DNA of 15,460 bases from JBEIUL01 sp044356865 (GTDB lineage: Bacteria; Planctomycetota; Phycisphaerae; Phycisphaerales; SM1A02). The DNA lies in the NCBI GenBank assembly GCA_044356865.1, contig JBIKVN010000049.1, forward strand, positions 1 through 15,460. The letters are read 5' to 3'. Position numbers and translations under genes: made by a program. The notes under the pieces are model-generated. The model was not told where the DNA came from, did not search any database, and was given only the letters and a program-made list of their open reading frames with translations. Positions 5,913 through 15,460 of the stretch are shown piece after piece; positions within the stretch are counted from its first letter, which is position 1, and the number at the start of each line of letters is the position of its first letter.

Positions 5913-6536
5913 ATGCACATCACGAATCCCTCCCGTTCCGTCCGCGCTCTCGCCACCGGCGCAGCGCTCGTCACCTGCTCGCTCGCCTCGGCGGGCGGCC
6001 CTTCTCCCCTCCTGTTCTCGACCCTCGACGCCGCATCCGGCTTCGCGAGCCTCGGATCGACGACCGGCACGTTCTCGTACGCCGGGCCGTCCACCTCGAT
6101 GGACATCCCGCTCGCGATCGGCGGCGGGTCGGGATTCGGCGCAGCCGAGGCCTACGGCGTGGCCGGCGGCTTGCCCGGCTTCGACATCGACATGTTCATC
6201 GTGCTCATCGCCACGACCGCGACCTACACCTCGGGCGTGGCGTCTTTGCAGTTCACGGTCACGCTCGGGAACTCGGCGGTCTTCAACGACCTCTCGTTTT
6301 TCACGGGGTACGCGAGCACCTGGACCCTGAACAGCGTGGGACTCGTCGACGGCGACACGATCAACGCCGGCACGCACACCTTCGTCGGCAGCTTCCTCTA
6401 CAGCGGCACGGGAATCACGAGTTACGCCGTTGGCTTCATCCTCGGCCAGGCGACCGCTTCGGCCGTTCCGCTGCCGGGCGCCGCGGGCCTCGCGGCGATC
6501 GGGCTCGCCGGCATGTCGCGCCGTCGCCGCCGCTGA
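5913..6536 (+). CDS. PEP-CTERM-like surface protein (VPLPG sorting signal)
   Basis: 207 residues. Residues 1-27 make a Sec signal peptide (SVRALATGAALVTCSLASA). The body, about 28-183, is rich in Gly, Ser and Thr with beta-strand character and has no recognised domain. The C-terminus carries VPLPG (185-189), a short hydrophobic segment (about 188-200) and a terminal run of five arginines (203-207). This is the tripartite layout of PEP-CTERM-type sorting signals, in the VPxPG variant. Family knowledge suggests export, processing by an exosortase and surface or matrix attachment; no exosortase gene lies in the window. The ATG at 5913 opens the signal peptide and follows a purine-rich stretch. 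Longer frames starting at 5781 add 44 uncharged-helix-free residues ahead of it and are rejected. The gene ends at a strong terminator and appears monocistronic. Confidence 0.85.
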   Translation: MHITNPSRSVRALATGAALVTCSLASAGGPSPLLFSTLDAASGFASLGSTTGTFSYAGPSTSMDIPLAIGGGSGFGAAEAYGVAGGLPGFDIDMFIVLIATTATYTSGVASLQFTVTLGNSAVFNDLSFFTGYASTWTLNSVGLVDGDTINAGTHTFVGSFLYSGTGITSYAVGFILGQATASAVPLPGAAGLAAIGLAGMSRRRRR

Positions 6537-6567
6537 GATCGACGGACCATCGCACTCGGACTCATCC

Positions 6568-6605
6568 ACCGCCCCCGGCCCCGCGCCGAGGGCGGTTTCC
6601 TTTCC
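6568..6605 (+). terminator. Rho-independent terminator of the PEP-CTERM-like gene
   Basis: ACCGCCC (6568-6574) pairs perfectly with GGGCGGT (6590-6596). After a C/A mismatch, CGGC (6576-6579) pairs with GCCG (6585-6588) around a 5-base loop. The stem is followed by TTCCTTTCC. It lies 31 bases past the stop codon at 6536. Confidence 0.85.
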
Positions 6606-6637
6606 GGCTTCGGGCTGGACGCGTTCCGGTCCGGTCG

Positions 6638-6643
6638 TACACT
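6638..6643 (+). promoter_or_regulatory. TANNNT -10 box suggesting a leaderless transcript
   Basis: TACACT ends 7 bases before the GTG at 6651, with no Shine-Dalgarno sequence between. The geometry is the same as for the gene starting at 1900. It supports the GTG start and a leaderless or near-leaderless mRNA for the operon. No good -35 element is seen. Confidence 0.45.
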
Positions 6644-6650
6644 CCGATGC

Positions 6651-9600
6651 GTGGCGAACTCGCACCGCCGTCGATCAGCTCTCGCGACCGCCGGGGCTTC
6701 GGTCGCGGCGGTGGGGGTCGGTCTGGCGGCGTTCGGGCTCGCGGGGGTGCCAGAGGGAACGGCGGTCCCGGCCGGTACCTCGACCGGGGCACGACCGGTC
6801 CCCGATTACGGCCGGGATGTCCGGCCGATCCTGTCCGACCGGTGCTTCCTCTGCCACGGGCCCGACCGGGCGACGCGGGAGGCGGGCCTGCGGCTCGATG
6901 TCCGCGACGAGGCCGTCGCGACCCGCGAGGGCGTGGCCGCGATCGTGCCGGGCGACCCCGACGCGAGCGAGATCGTCGCCCGGATGACCACGACCGATCC
7001 GGACACGCGGATGCCGCCGCCCGACAGCGGCAAGCACGCGATCTCGCCGGCCGAGCTCGCGATCGTCCGCGACTGGATCGCGGCGGGGGCCGAGTACAAG
7101 CCGCACTGGGCGTTCGTCGCGCCGACGCGGCACGAGGCCCCGGCCGGAAACACCGCATGGACTCGCGATCCGATCGACTCGTTCGTCGCGGCCCGGCTCG
7201 AGTCGGCGGGGCTCACGCCGGCGCCGGAGGCCGCGCCCGAGACGCTCGCCCGTCGCGTGTTCCTCGACCTGACCGGCCTGCCGCCGACGCCGGAGGAACT
7301 CGCCGCGTTCCTCGGCGAGTGGAACGCCGAACGCGACGGCGGCCGCCGCCCGTCGGGGCCGGACGCGTACGACCGCCTCGTGAGCCGGCTGCTCACCACC
7401 GAGCCGTACCGCACCCGCCACGCCGAGCGGATGGCCGTGCCGTGGCTCGATCTCGCGCGCTACGCCGACACCTCGGGCATCCACATGGACGCGGGCCGTT
7501 CGATCTGGCCGTACCGCGACTGGGTGCTTGCGGCGTACCGCGACAACATGCCCTTCGACCGGTTCGTGATCGAGCAGCTCGCCGGCGACCTGCTGCCCGG
7601 GGCGACCGACGACCAAAGGATCGCCAGCGGTTTCCACCGTAACCACGTCACGAGCGACGAGGGCGGGGCGATCGATGCCGAGTACCGGCTCGAGTACGCG
7701 GCCGATCGCGTGGCGACGACCGGAGCGGCGTTTCTCGGGCTCACCATGCAGTGCGCCCGCTGCCACGACCACAAGTTCGATCCGGTCACCGCCGAGGATT
7801 ACTACTCGCTCATCGCGTTCTTCAACTCGATCGAGGAGCCGGGGATCTACTCGCAGGTGCCCGATGACCAGAGGGCTCTCGAGCCGTTCTTCGTCGCGGC
7901 CCGGCCCGAGCAGAAGGCCGCGATCGACGCCTGCGACGCCCGCATCGCCGAGGTGCGGGCAGAACGCGACCGGCCCACGCCCGACGAGGCGGCGGCCCGC
8001 GGCGAGTTCGAGGCGGCGCTCCGCGGCGACGGCGGTTTCCGCTGGAAGCACGCGAGGCTCGTCTCGGCCAGCTCGGCCGGCGGGGCGATGCTCGTGCCGC
8101 AGGACGACGGATCGGTGCTCGCCTCGGGCGAAAATCCGGCCGACGACGAGCAGGTCCTGGTGCTTGAGACCTTCGCGACCGGCCTTCGGGCGATCGCCCT
8201 CGAAGCCATGACCGACCCGTCGCTGCCCGGCGGTCGCACCGGCCGGGCGTTCAACGGCAACGCGGTCCTTGAGGGAATCGAGATCGAGGCCGCGCCACGA
8301 ACCGAACCCGACCGCTTCGAGCCGGTCCCGATCGCCTGGGGCTGGGCCGACGTCGAGCAGCCCGACGGCGACTACCGCCTCGCGAACGCCCTCGTGCCGC
8401 GCGACGGCCGCGTCTGGGCGGTCGGTTCGCACCAGTCGGGCGGGCCGAGGTCGGCGATCGTGCTCGCGGCGAAGCCGTTCGGCTTCGAGGGCGGCACGCG
8501 GGTCCGGGTGCGGCTCATCTACCGCTCGACCTACGCCCAGCATGTCCTCGGCCGCGTGCGGCTCACGCTCGGCGAGGTCGGCGACGGGCTTCTCGCCCGC
8601 CTGCCCGAGTTGCGTTCCAACTGGTACATCGTCGGACCGTTCCCGCACGGCGACGGCGCGGCGGCCTACTCGGCCGCGTACGGCCCCGAGACGACGCCGA
8701 CGCTTGATCTCGCCGCCCGCTTCGGCCCCGACGGCACCTTCACCTGGCGGTACGCCCCGGGCGTCGTCGATGGGCAGGTCGCCCGGCTCGCCGAGGGGCT
8801 CGACTCCGAGTATCTGGCCCGCGAGATCTGGTCGCCCGAGGCTCGCGAGGTCGAGTTCGGATTCGGTTCCGACGACGGTCTCGTCGTCTTCCTCGACGGG
8901 CGGGAAGTCCATCGCAACGAGGTGTCGCGGGCCCTGACTCCGGACTCCGACCGCATCAAGGTCCGGCTCGCGCCGGGGCGCAACACGCTGGTCGCGAAGG
9001 TGGTGAACACCGGCGGCCAAGGGGCGTTCTGGTGCCGGTCGATGCCGCGTGAGGCGACGCTTTCCGCCGAGACGCTCGCCTTCGCGATGCCCGCCGGCGC
9101 GAGCCCCGAGGCGACCGCCCGCGCCGACGCCGCGTGGCGTACGGCCCATTCGCCGCGCTACCGCGAGTTGACCGAACGCATCGCCGGGATCGAGGCCGAG
9201 AAGGCGGGCATCCAGTCGAGGATCCCGCGGACGATGGTCATGAAGGAACTCCCGATGGCCCGGGAGACCTACGTGCACGAGCGGGGCCTCTACGACAAGC
9301 CGAATCCCGAGCGGAAGGTCGAGCGGCAGGTGCCCGCGATCCTCGGGTCACTTCCGGCCGACGCGCCGCGCGACCGGCTCGGCCTGGCCCGCTGGCTCGT
9401 CTCGGAGGGCAATCCGCTGCTCGCCCGCGTCACCGTCAATCGCCTCTGGGCCGAGTTCTTCGGCGAGGGCATCGTGCGGACGGTCGAGGACTTCGGCCTG
9501 CAGGGCGAGTGGCCGTCGCACCCGGAACTGCTCGACACGCTCGCGGTCGACTTCCGCGAAAGCGACTGGGACGTGCGGGAACTCATCCGCCGCATCGTGA

Positions 9601-10319
9601 CGAGCGCGACCTACCGGCAGGACTCCCGCGTACGGCCCGAGGCGGTCGCGGTCGACCCCGACGCGCGGCTGCTTGCGTACTTCCCGCGGCAGCGACTTTC
9701 GGCCGAGCAGATCCGCGACCAGGCCCTCTTCGTGGGCGGCCTGCTCGTCGAGACGCTCGGCGGACCGAGCGTGAAGCCCTACCAGCCGGCGGGCCTCTGG
9801 GAAGAGGTCGCGATGCCGCAATCGAACACCCGCAGCTACGCGCAGGGCTCGGGCGACGATCTCTTCCGCCGCAGCGTCTACACCTACTGGAAGCGGGCGG
9901 CGCCGCCGCCGTCGATGCTCGCCCTCGACGCCCCGACCCGCGAGTACTGCGCGACGCGGCGGCTGGCCACGAACACGCCGCTGCAGGCGCTCGTCCTCTG
10001 GAACGACCCGCAGTTCGTCGAGGCGGCGCGGGCTCTTGCGGCGCGGACGCTCGCCTCGCCGGGCGACGACGCCGCCCACGTCGACGAGCTGCATGTCCGC
10101 TGCACCGGCGAGCGGCCCACGGCCGAGACGCGGGCCGCGATGATCGAGTCCCTCGCGGCCTACCGCGAGCGCTACCGCGCCGCCCCGCAGGACGCCGAGA
10201 AGCTCCTGTCGGTCGGCGAGAGCCCGCGGCCGATCGAACTTCCGTCTTCGGAACTCGCCGCCTGGACCATGCTCGGCAACGCGGTGCTCGCGAGCGACCG
10301 CACGATCGTGAAGGACTGA
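6651..10319 (+). CDS. Planctomycete cytochrome c / DUF1549 / DUF1553 protein
   Basis: 1222 residues from a GTG start. A hydrophobic N-terminus (about 10-32) serves as signal or anchor. A PSCyt1 cytochrome c domain follows with the heme motif CFLCH (65-69) and a later MPPP (121-124). DUF1549/PSCyt2 spans about 172-395 and contains a second CxxCH, CARCH (368-372). The middle, about 460-800, holds non-catalytic beta modules: one around DGSVLASGENP (487-496), and a PA14-like one with FGFGSDDGLVVFLDG (736-750). DUF1553/PSD1 covers about 890-1170 with ARVTVNRLW (925-933). Heme attachment implies an exported domain. The precise function of the family is unsettled. The protein is long for the family because of the middle modules. 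The stop lies 3 bases before the DUF1501 gene, so the two form an operon. The ATG at 6647 is in another frame. Confidence 0.93.
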   Translation: MANSHRRRSALATAGASVAAVGVGLAAFGLAGVPEGTAVPAGTSTGARPVPDYGRDVRPILSDRCFLCHGPDRATREAGLRLDVRDEAVATREGVAAIVPGDPDASEIVARMTTTDPDTRMPPPDSGKHAISPAELAIVRDWIAAGAEYKPHWAFVAPTRHEAPAGNTAWTRDPIDSFVAARLESAGLTPAPEAAPETLARRVFLDLTGLPPTPEELAAFLGEWNAERDGGRRPSGPDAYDRLVSRLLTTEPYRTRHAERMAVPWLDLARYADTSGIHMDAGRSIWPYRDWVLAAYRDNMPFDRFVIEQLAGDLLPGATDDQRIASGFHRNHVTSDEGGAIDAEYRLEYAADRVATTGAAFLGLTMQCARCHDHKFDPVTAEDYYSLIAFFNSIEEPGIYSQVPDDQRALEPFFVAARPEQKAAIDACDARIAEVRAERDRPTPDEAAARGEFEAALRGDGGFRWKHARLVSASSAGGAMLVPQDDGSVLASGENPADDEQVLVLETFATGLRAIALEAMTDPSLPGGRTGRAFNGNAVLEGIEIEAAPRTEPDRFEPVPIAWGWADVEQPDGDYRLANALVPRDGRVWAVGSHQSGGPRSAIVLAAKPFGFEGGTRVRVRLIYRSTYAQHVLGRVRLTLGEVGDGLLARLPELRSNWYIVGPFPHGDGAAAYSAAYGPETTPTLDLAARFGPDGTFTWRYAPGVVDGQVARLAEGLDSEYLAREIWSPEAREVEFGFGSDDGLVVFLDGREVHRNEVSRALTPDSDRIKVRLAPGRNTLVAKVVNTGGQGAFWCRSMPREATLSAETLAFAMPAGASPEATARADAAWRTAHSPRYRELTERIAGIEAEKAGIQSRIPRTMVMKELPMARETYVHERGLYDKPNPERKVERQVPAILGSLPADAPRDRLGLARWLVSEGNPLLARVTVNRLWAEFFGEGIVRTVEDFGLQGEWPSHPELLDTLAVDFRESDWDVRELIRRIVTSATYRQDSRVRPEAVAVDPDARLLAYFPRQRLSAEQIRDQALFVGGLLVETLGGPSVKPYQPAGLWEEVAMPQSNTRSYAQGSGDDLFRRSVYTYWKRAAPPPSMLALDAPTREYCATRRLATNTPLQALVLWNDPQFVEAARALAARTLASPGDDAAHVDELHVRCTGERPTAETRAAMIESLAAYRERYRAAPQDAEKLLSVGESPRPIELPSSELAAWTMLGNAVLASDRTIVKD
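10311..10315 (+). promoter_or_regulatory. Shine-Dalgarno AAGGA for the DUF1501 gene
   Basis: AAGGA stands 7 bases before the ATG at 10323 and lies inside the last codons of the upstream gene. With only 3 bases between stop and start, translational coupling is likely. Confidence 0.65.
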
Positions 10320-10322
10320 CCC

Positions 10323-11831
10323 ATGACGCTCCAAGCCCACGGCCGCGATCCGCTCGAGCAGTACCTGCTCAACCTCACCCGGCGCCGCTTCTTTGGCTCG
10401 GTCGCGGGCACGGTCGGCGCCGCCCTCGGCGGCACCGCGCTCGCGTCGCTTCTCGGCGGCCGGCCCGCCCTCGCCGACGCGACCGGCCGGGTCGTCCCGC
10501 CGAGCGAGGCGTTCCCTTCGGACCGGCGGCCGCACTTCGCGCCGAAGGCCAAACGCGTCATCTACCTCCACATGGAAGGGGCCCCGAGCCAGCTCGACCT
10601 CTACGACTACAAGCCTCGACTGGCCGAGCGCTTCAACGAGGACCTTCCCGACTCGATCCGCAACGGCCAGCGGATCACCACGATGACGAGCGGCCAGTCG
10701 CGATTTCCCGTCGCCCCGTCGATGTTCCGCTTCGACCGGTACGAGAACCGGCAGGACGGCATCCACCTGAGTGAGTTGCTGCCGCACACCGGCTCGGTCG
10801 CCCGCGACCTGTGCTTCGTCCACTCGATGCACACCGACGCGATCAACCACGAGCCGGGCATCACCTTCTTCCAGACCGGCTCCGAGCAGCCCGGACGCCC
10901 GAGCTTCGGCTCGTGGGCGAGCTACGGCCTCGGCAGCGAGAACGACAACCTGCCCGCGTTCGTGGTGATGATCACGCAGGGCATCGGGAACATGCAGGCG
11001 CTTTCGGCCCGCTTCTGGGGCAGCGGCTTCCTGCCGAGCGAGCACCAGGGCTGCAAGCTGCGGGCGGGGGCCGACACCGTGCTGCACCTGCGCGATCCGG
11101 ACGGCGTGAGCCGCGACGACCGCCGCCGGATGCTCGACCTCGTCGGGAAGATGAACGAGGAGGAGTTCGCCCGTTCGCTCGACCCCGAGGTGCAGGCGAG
11201 GATTTCCCAGTACGAGATGGCCTACCGCATGCAGATGTCGGTGCCCGAGCTCACCGACTTCTCGACCGAGACCGAGGAGACGCTTGAGCTCTACGGCCCC
11301 GAGGTCCGCAAGCCGGGCAGTTTCGCCGCGAACTGCCTGCTCGCCCGACGGCTCTCCGAGCGGGGCGTGCGTTTCGTGCAGCTCTACATGCGGGGCTGGG
11401 ACCAGCACGGGAACCTGCCCGGCGAGATCCGGGCCCAGGCCGGTGCGGTCGACCGGGCCCAGGCGGCGCTCGTCACCGACCTCAAGCGGCGCGGCCTCCT
11501 CGACGAGACGCTCGTCCTCTGGGCGGGCGAGTTCGGCCGGACCGTCTACAGCCAGGGCCAGCTCGCCCGCGACAACTACGGCCGCGACCACCATCCCCGG
11601 TGCTTCACGGTCTGGCTCGCCGGCGGGGGGACCAGGCCCGGCATCAGCTACGGGAAGACCGACGACTACTCGTACAACGTCGTCGAGAACCCGGTCGACG
11701 TGCACGACCTGCACGCGACGATGCTGCACCTGATGGGGCTCGACCACAAGCAGCTCATCTACCGCCACCAGGGCCGTGACTACCGCCTCACCGACGTGAA
11801 GGGCCGGGTGGTGGGGGACCTGCTGGCCTGA
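10323..11831 (+). CDS. DUF1501 protein (sulfatase/phosphatase-like fold), Tat-exported
   Basis: 502 residues, usual length for the family. The N-terminus has a Tat signal: TRRRFFGSVAG (19-29), a hydrophobic stretch to about 45, and probable cleavage after ALA (49-51). The mature part shows family landmarks: YLHMEGAPSQLDLYDYKP (81-98), HSMHTDAINHEPG (167-179), WDQHGNLPG (359-367), WAGEFGRT (400-407), GRDHHPR (420-426) and DVHDLHATMLHLMGLDHKQL (459-478). The Asp/His clusters resemble the metal sites of the alkaline phosphatase/sulfatase superfamily, to which DUF1501 is related; the substrate is unknown. The first gene of the operon, 3 bases upstream, encodes the DUF1549/DUF1553 partner with which DUF1501 genes commonly pair in planctomycetes. 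The two products probably act together in the envelope; that is inferred from context. No clear terminator follows. Confidence 0.94.
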   Translation: MTLQAHGRDPLEQYLLNLTRRRFFGSVAGTVGAALGGTALASLLGGRPALADATGRVVPPSEAFPSDRRPHFAPKAKRVIYLHMEGAPSQLDLYDYKPRLAERFNEDLPDSIRNGQRITTMTSGQSRFPVAPSMFRFDRYENRQDGIHLSELLPHTGSVARDLCFVHSMHTDAINHEPGITFFQTGSEQPGRPSFGSWASYGLGSENDNLPAFVVMITQGIGNMQALSARFWGSGFLPSEHQGCKLRAGADTVLHLRDPDGVSRDDRRRMLDLVGKMNEEEFARSLDPEVQARISQYEMAYRMQMSVPELTDFSTETEETLELYGPEVRKPGSFAANCLLARRLSERGVRFVQLYMRGWDQHGNLPGEIRAQAGAVDRAQAALVTDLKRRGLLDETLVLWAGEFGRTVYSQGQLARDNYGRDHHPRCFTVWLAGGGTRPGISYGKTDDYSYNVVENPVDVHDLHATMLHLMGLDHKQLIYRHQGRDYRLTDVKGRVVGDLLA

Positions 11832-12022
11832 GCGGTCCGCGGCAGCGCTGGGCGGGAAGCCGCCGAATCCTGTACTCTTCGCCGCCTCCGGGCCGATAAC
11901 GCCCGTCCCTCGTCGTTTGGGCGTCCCGTTCGACCCCCGACGGTGCTATGCTCTCCGCCCATTTTCGCGGCCGGACGACGGCCCCACCCGTCCCCCGACC
12001 GGCAGATCCCCGAGACCGAACC
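11832..12022 (+). promoter_or_regulatory. Intergenic leader and possible promoter of the pyrophosphatase gene
   Basis: 191 bases with no gene. They include TACTCT at about 11874-11879 and TATGCT at 11947-11952, either of which could be a -10 box; neither has a convincing -35. The second would give a leader of about 65 bases. An inverted repeat ACGCCC/GGGCGT (11899-11904, 11919-11924) with a 14-base loop lacks a T-run, so it is a poor terminator candidate for the DUF1501 gene. Confidence 0.3.
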
Positions 12023-14530
<2,508 letters not shown>

Positions 14531-14557
14531 CGATCCCCTCAAATTGCCGCAACGAAC

Positions 14558-14590
14558 GCGGGCCGTCCTCCGGGACGGCCCGCTTCTCAT
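14558..14590. terminator. Bidirectional rho-independent terminator between convergent genes
   Basis: GCGGGCCGTCC (14558-14568) pairs perfectly over 11 bp with 14573-14583 around a TCCG loop, a UNCG-type tetraloop on the + strand. TTCTCATT follows on the + strand, and GTTCGTTG on the minus strand. It lies 27 bases after the pyrophosphatase stop and 3 bases after the pseudouridine synthase stop. Confidence 0.88.
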
Positions 14591-15339
14591 TCCGGCGGCG
14601 GCAGCGACCGGTCGGCGGCGGCCTCGCGGAAGAGGCGGGGGAGTTCGGCGACGAGGTCGAGGTCGGCCTCGCCCCCGACCGCCCCGGCCGGCAGCGAGAG
14701 CTTCCACGCGTGCAGGTGGAAGCGGGGCTCGTCCTCGCGGTCGCGGCCGGTCGCGGGCCGGGCGAGGCCGCCCTCGACGTAGAGCGGGTCACCGGCCAGC
14801 GGAGCCCCGATCGACGCCAGATGCACCCGGATCTGGTGCAACCGACCGGTCGGCAGCCCGCACTCGACGATCGCGTACTTCCCGTGGCGGGCGAGCTCCC
14901 GCCACTCGGTCACCGCGGGCCGACCCGCGCGATCGGCAACCGAGACGCGGTACCCCCGCTCGAGCCGTTCCGCGAGCGGCGTCTCGACACGTCCCTCGCG
15001 GCCCGGCAGCGTGCCCTTCACGATGGCGAGGTAGGTCTTGCGGACCTCACGGCGCTCGAACGCCTCGCGGAGCCGGTCGTACGCGTCGGGCTCGAGGCCC
15101 AGGGTGAGCAGCCCGCTCGAGAGCCGATCGAGCCGATGCACGAGTCCCCAGTCGCGGACCTCGCCGAGCCGGGCCATCCGTGGCCCGTGCCGCACGGCGA
15201 CCGCATTGAGCACGCTGTCCTTCGCGTGGCCCTTGCCCGGCTCGCTCGGCATGCCGGGCATCTTGTTCACGACGAGCAGCGACGCGGTCTCGTGGACCAC
15301 ATGCAGTCGGAGCCGGGGATTCGCCGCGGGAGAGGGCAC
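14587..15339 (-). CDS. RluA-family RNA pseudouridine synthase
   Basis: 250 residues from a GTG start at 15339. It isomerises uridine to pseudouridine in rRNA or tRNA. Key motifs: LLVVNKMPGM (21-30), the catalytic-loop HRLDRLSSGLL (68-78) with the conserved aspartate D71, RKTYLAIVKG (100-109), GRLHQIRVHL (165-174), GDPLY (183-187) and FHLHAWKL (207-214). It lacks an N-terminal S4 RNA-binding domain, so it resembles the shorter RluA/RluC-like type. Which position it modifies cannot be told. The usual DRDTSGLL is DRLSSGLL here, a mild variation. The GTG leaves a normal N-terminal lead into the catalytic domain; a later GTG at 15300 would cut into it. The gene converges on the pyrophosphatase gene and is isolated upstream by the terminator at 15373-15400, so it needs a promoter between 15340 and 15372, or one overlapping that hairpin. 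Confidence 0.92.
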   Translation of the reverse strand: MPSPAANPRLRLHVVHETASLLVVNKMPGMPSEPGKGHAKDSVLNAVAVRHGPRMARLGEVRDWGLVHRLDRLSSGLLTLGLEPDAYDRLREAFERREVRKTYLAIVKGTLPGREGRVETPLAERLERGYRVSVADRAGRPAVTEWRELARHGKYAIVECGLPTGRLHQIRVHLASIGAPLAGDPLYVEGGLARPATGRDREDEPRFHLHAWKLSLPAGAVGGEADLDLVAELPRLFREAAADRSLPPPE

Positions 15340-15363
15340 GACCGGATTCTCGCCGAAGCCGCG

Positions 15364-15400
15364 AAAACGAGAGCGGGGCGGCCGTCGAGGGCCGCCCCGC
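15364..15400 (-). terminator. Rho-independent terminator of the minus-strand gene at the window edge
   Basis: GCGGGGCGGCC (15373-15383) pairs perfectly over 11 bp with 15390-15400 around a 6-base loop. On the minus strand the stem is followed by TCTCGTTTTCG. It lies 27 bases past a minus-strand stop at 15428, supporting a gene that enters from the right. Confidence 0.85.
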
Positions 15401-15427
15401 GTCGATCTCGAGGAAACTGCCGGGAAC

Positions 15428-15460
15428 TCAGCGACGTCCGCCGCCGCCCGCCCGACCGGC
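15428..15460 (-). CDS. C-terminal tail of a Gly/Arg-rich protein (partial)
   Basis: Only ten codons and the TGA are visible on the minus strand: AGRAGGGGRR. A Gly/Arg-rich end of this sort is typical of small RNA-binding (RRM) proteins, but ten residues cannot establish that. The strong terminator 27 bases past the stop is the main support that this is the real reading frame of a gene. Confidence 0.45.
   Translation of the reverse strand, partial: AGRAGGGGRR

Noticed and set aside
6647..6649. ATG just before the GTG of the heme protein gene
   Set aside because: It is in a different frame and leads into an Arg/Pro-rich shadow. The GTG at 6651 opens the frame with the hydrophobic N-terminus and heme motif.
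4977..6665. Minus-strand frame of 562 residues containing RRDSNPRHPAWKAGTLPLSY
   Set aside because: That peptide is the same tRNA antisense in another frame. The frame also runs antisense through the peroxiredoxin and PEP-CTERM-like genes and has no domain of its own.
6675..9278. Minus-strand open frame of 867 residues opposite the heme protein gene
   Set aside because: Arg-rich, low in recognisable motifs, and fully inside the DUF1549/DUF1553 gene on the other strand. It is a GC-codon shadow.
9348..11768. Minus-strand open frame of 806 residues opposite the operon's two genes
   Set aside because: It spans the junction of two well-supported plus-strand genes and shows no domain, signal or ribosome binding site.

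Overview
The window is very GC-rich throughout. It looks like a chromosomal segment of a planctomycete, most likely class Phycisphaerae. The evidence is the adjacent PSCyt1/DUF1549/DUF1553 and DUF1501 genes typical of Planctomycetota, two secreted proteins ending in dockerin-like repeats of the 'SADLTILL(A/S)AW' style, and a surface protein with a VPLPG-type C-terminal sorting signal. Lineage is inferred from families and motifs, not from a database search.

Left part (1-4704): the last 32 codons of an acyl-CoA synthetase on the + strand converge on two secreted, cysteine-rich minus-strand genes (116-1900 and 2041-4704). These two are mosaics of the same parts: a ~50-residue Cys module (six copies in total), two kinds of PPC-like beta-sandwich domain, and a C-terminal dockerin-like pair of calcium loops. 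A strong UUCG-loop terminator separates them. They are the least ordinary content of the window.

Middle (4705-6605): a divergent regulatory region, a small 1-Cys/BCP-type peroxiredoxin (5010-5480), a tRNA-Gly(TCC) (5526-5597), a 315-base non-coding stretch with a notable composite hairpin, and a PEP-CTERM-like surface protein (5913-6536) closed by a clear terminator.

Right part (6651-15460): a two-gene operon made of a 1222-residue cytochrome c/DUF1549/DUF1553 protein and a Tat-exported DUF1501 protein, then a divergent membrane-bound pyrophosphatase (12023-14530). That pump converges, through a shared bidirectional hairpin, on an RluA-type pseudouridine synthase on the minus strand (14587-15339). 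A second strong terminator at 15373-15400 closes a further minus-strand gene, of which only a Gly/Arg-rich tail is visible.

No mobile element, CRISPR array, rRNA or recognisable defence system was seen. Most of the window is exported or envelope-associated function: surface scaffolds or adhesins, an envelope heme protein with its partner, and an ion pump. A few housekeeping genes are interspersed. Two genes appear to be leaderless, with a TANNNT box exactly 7 bases before the start codon.
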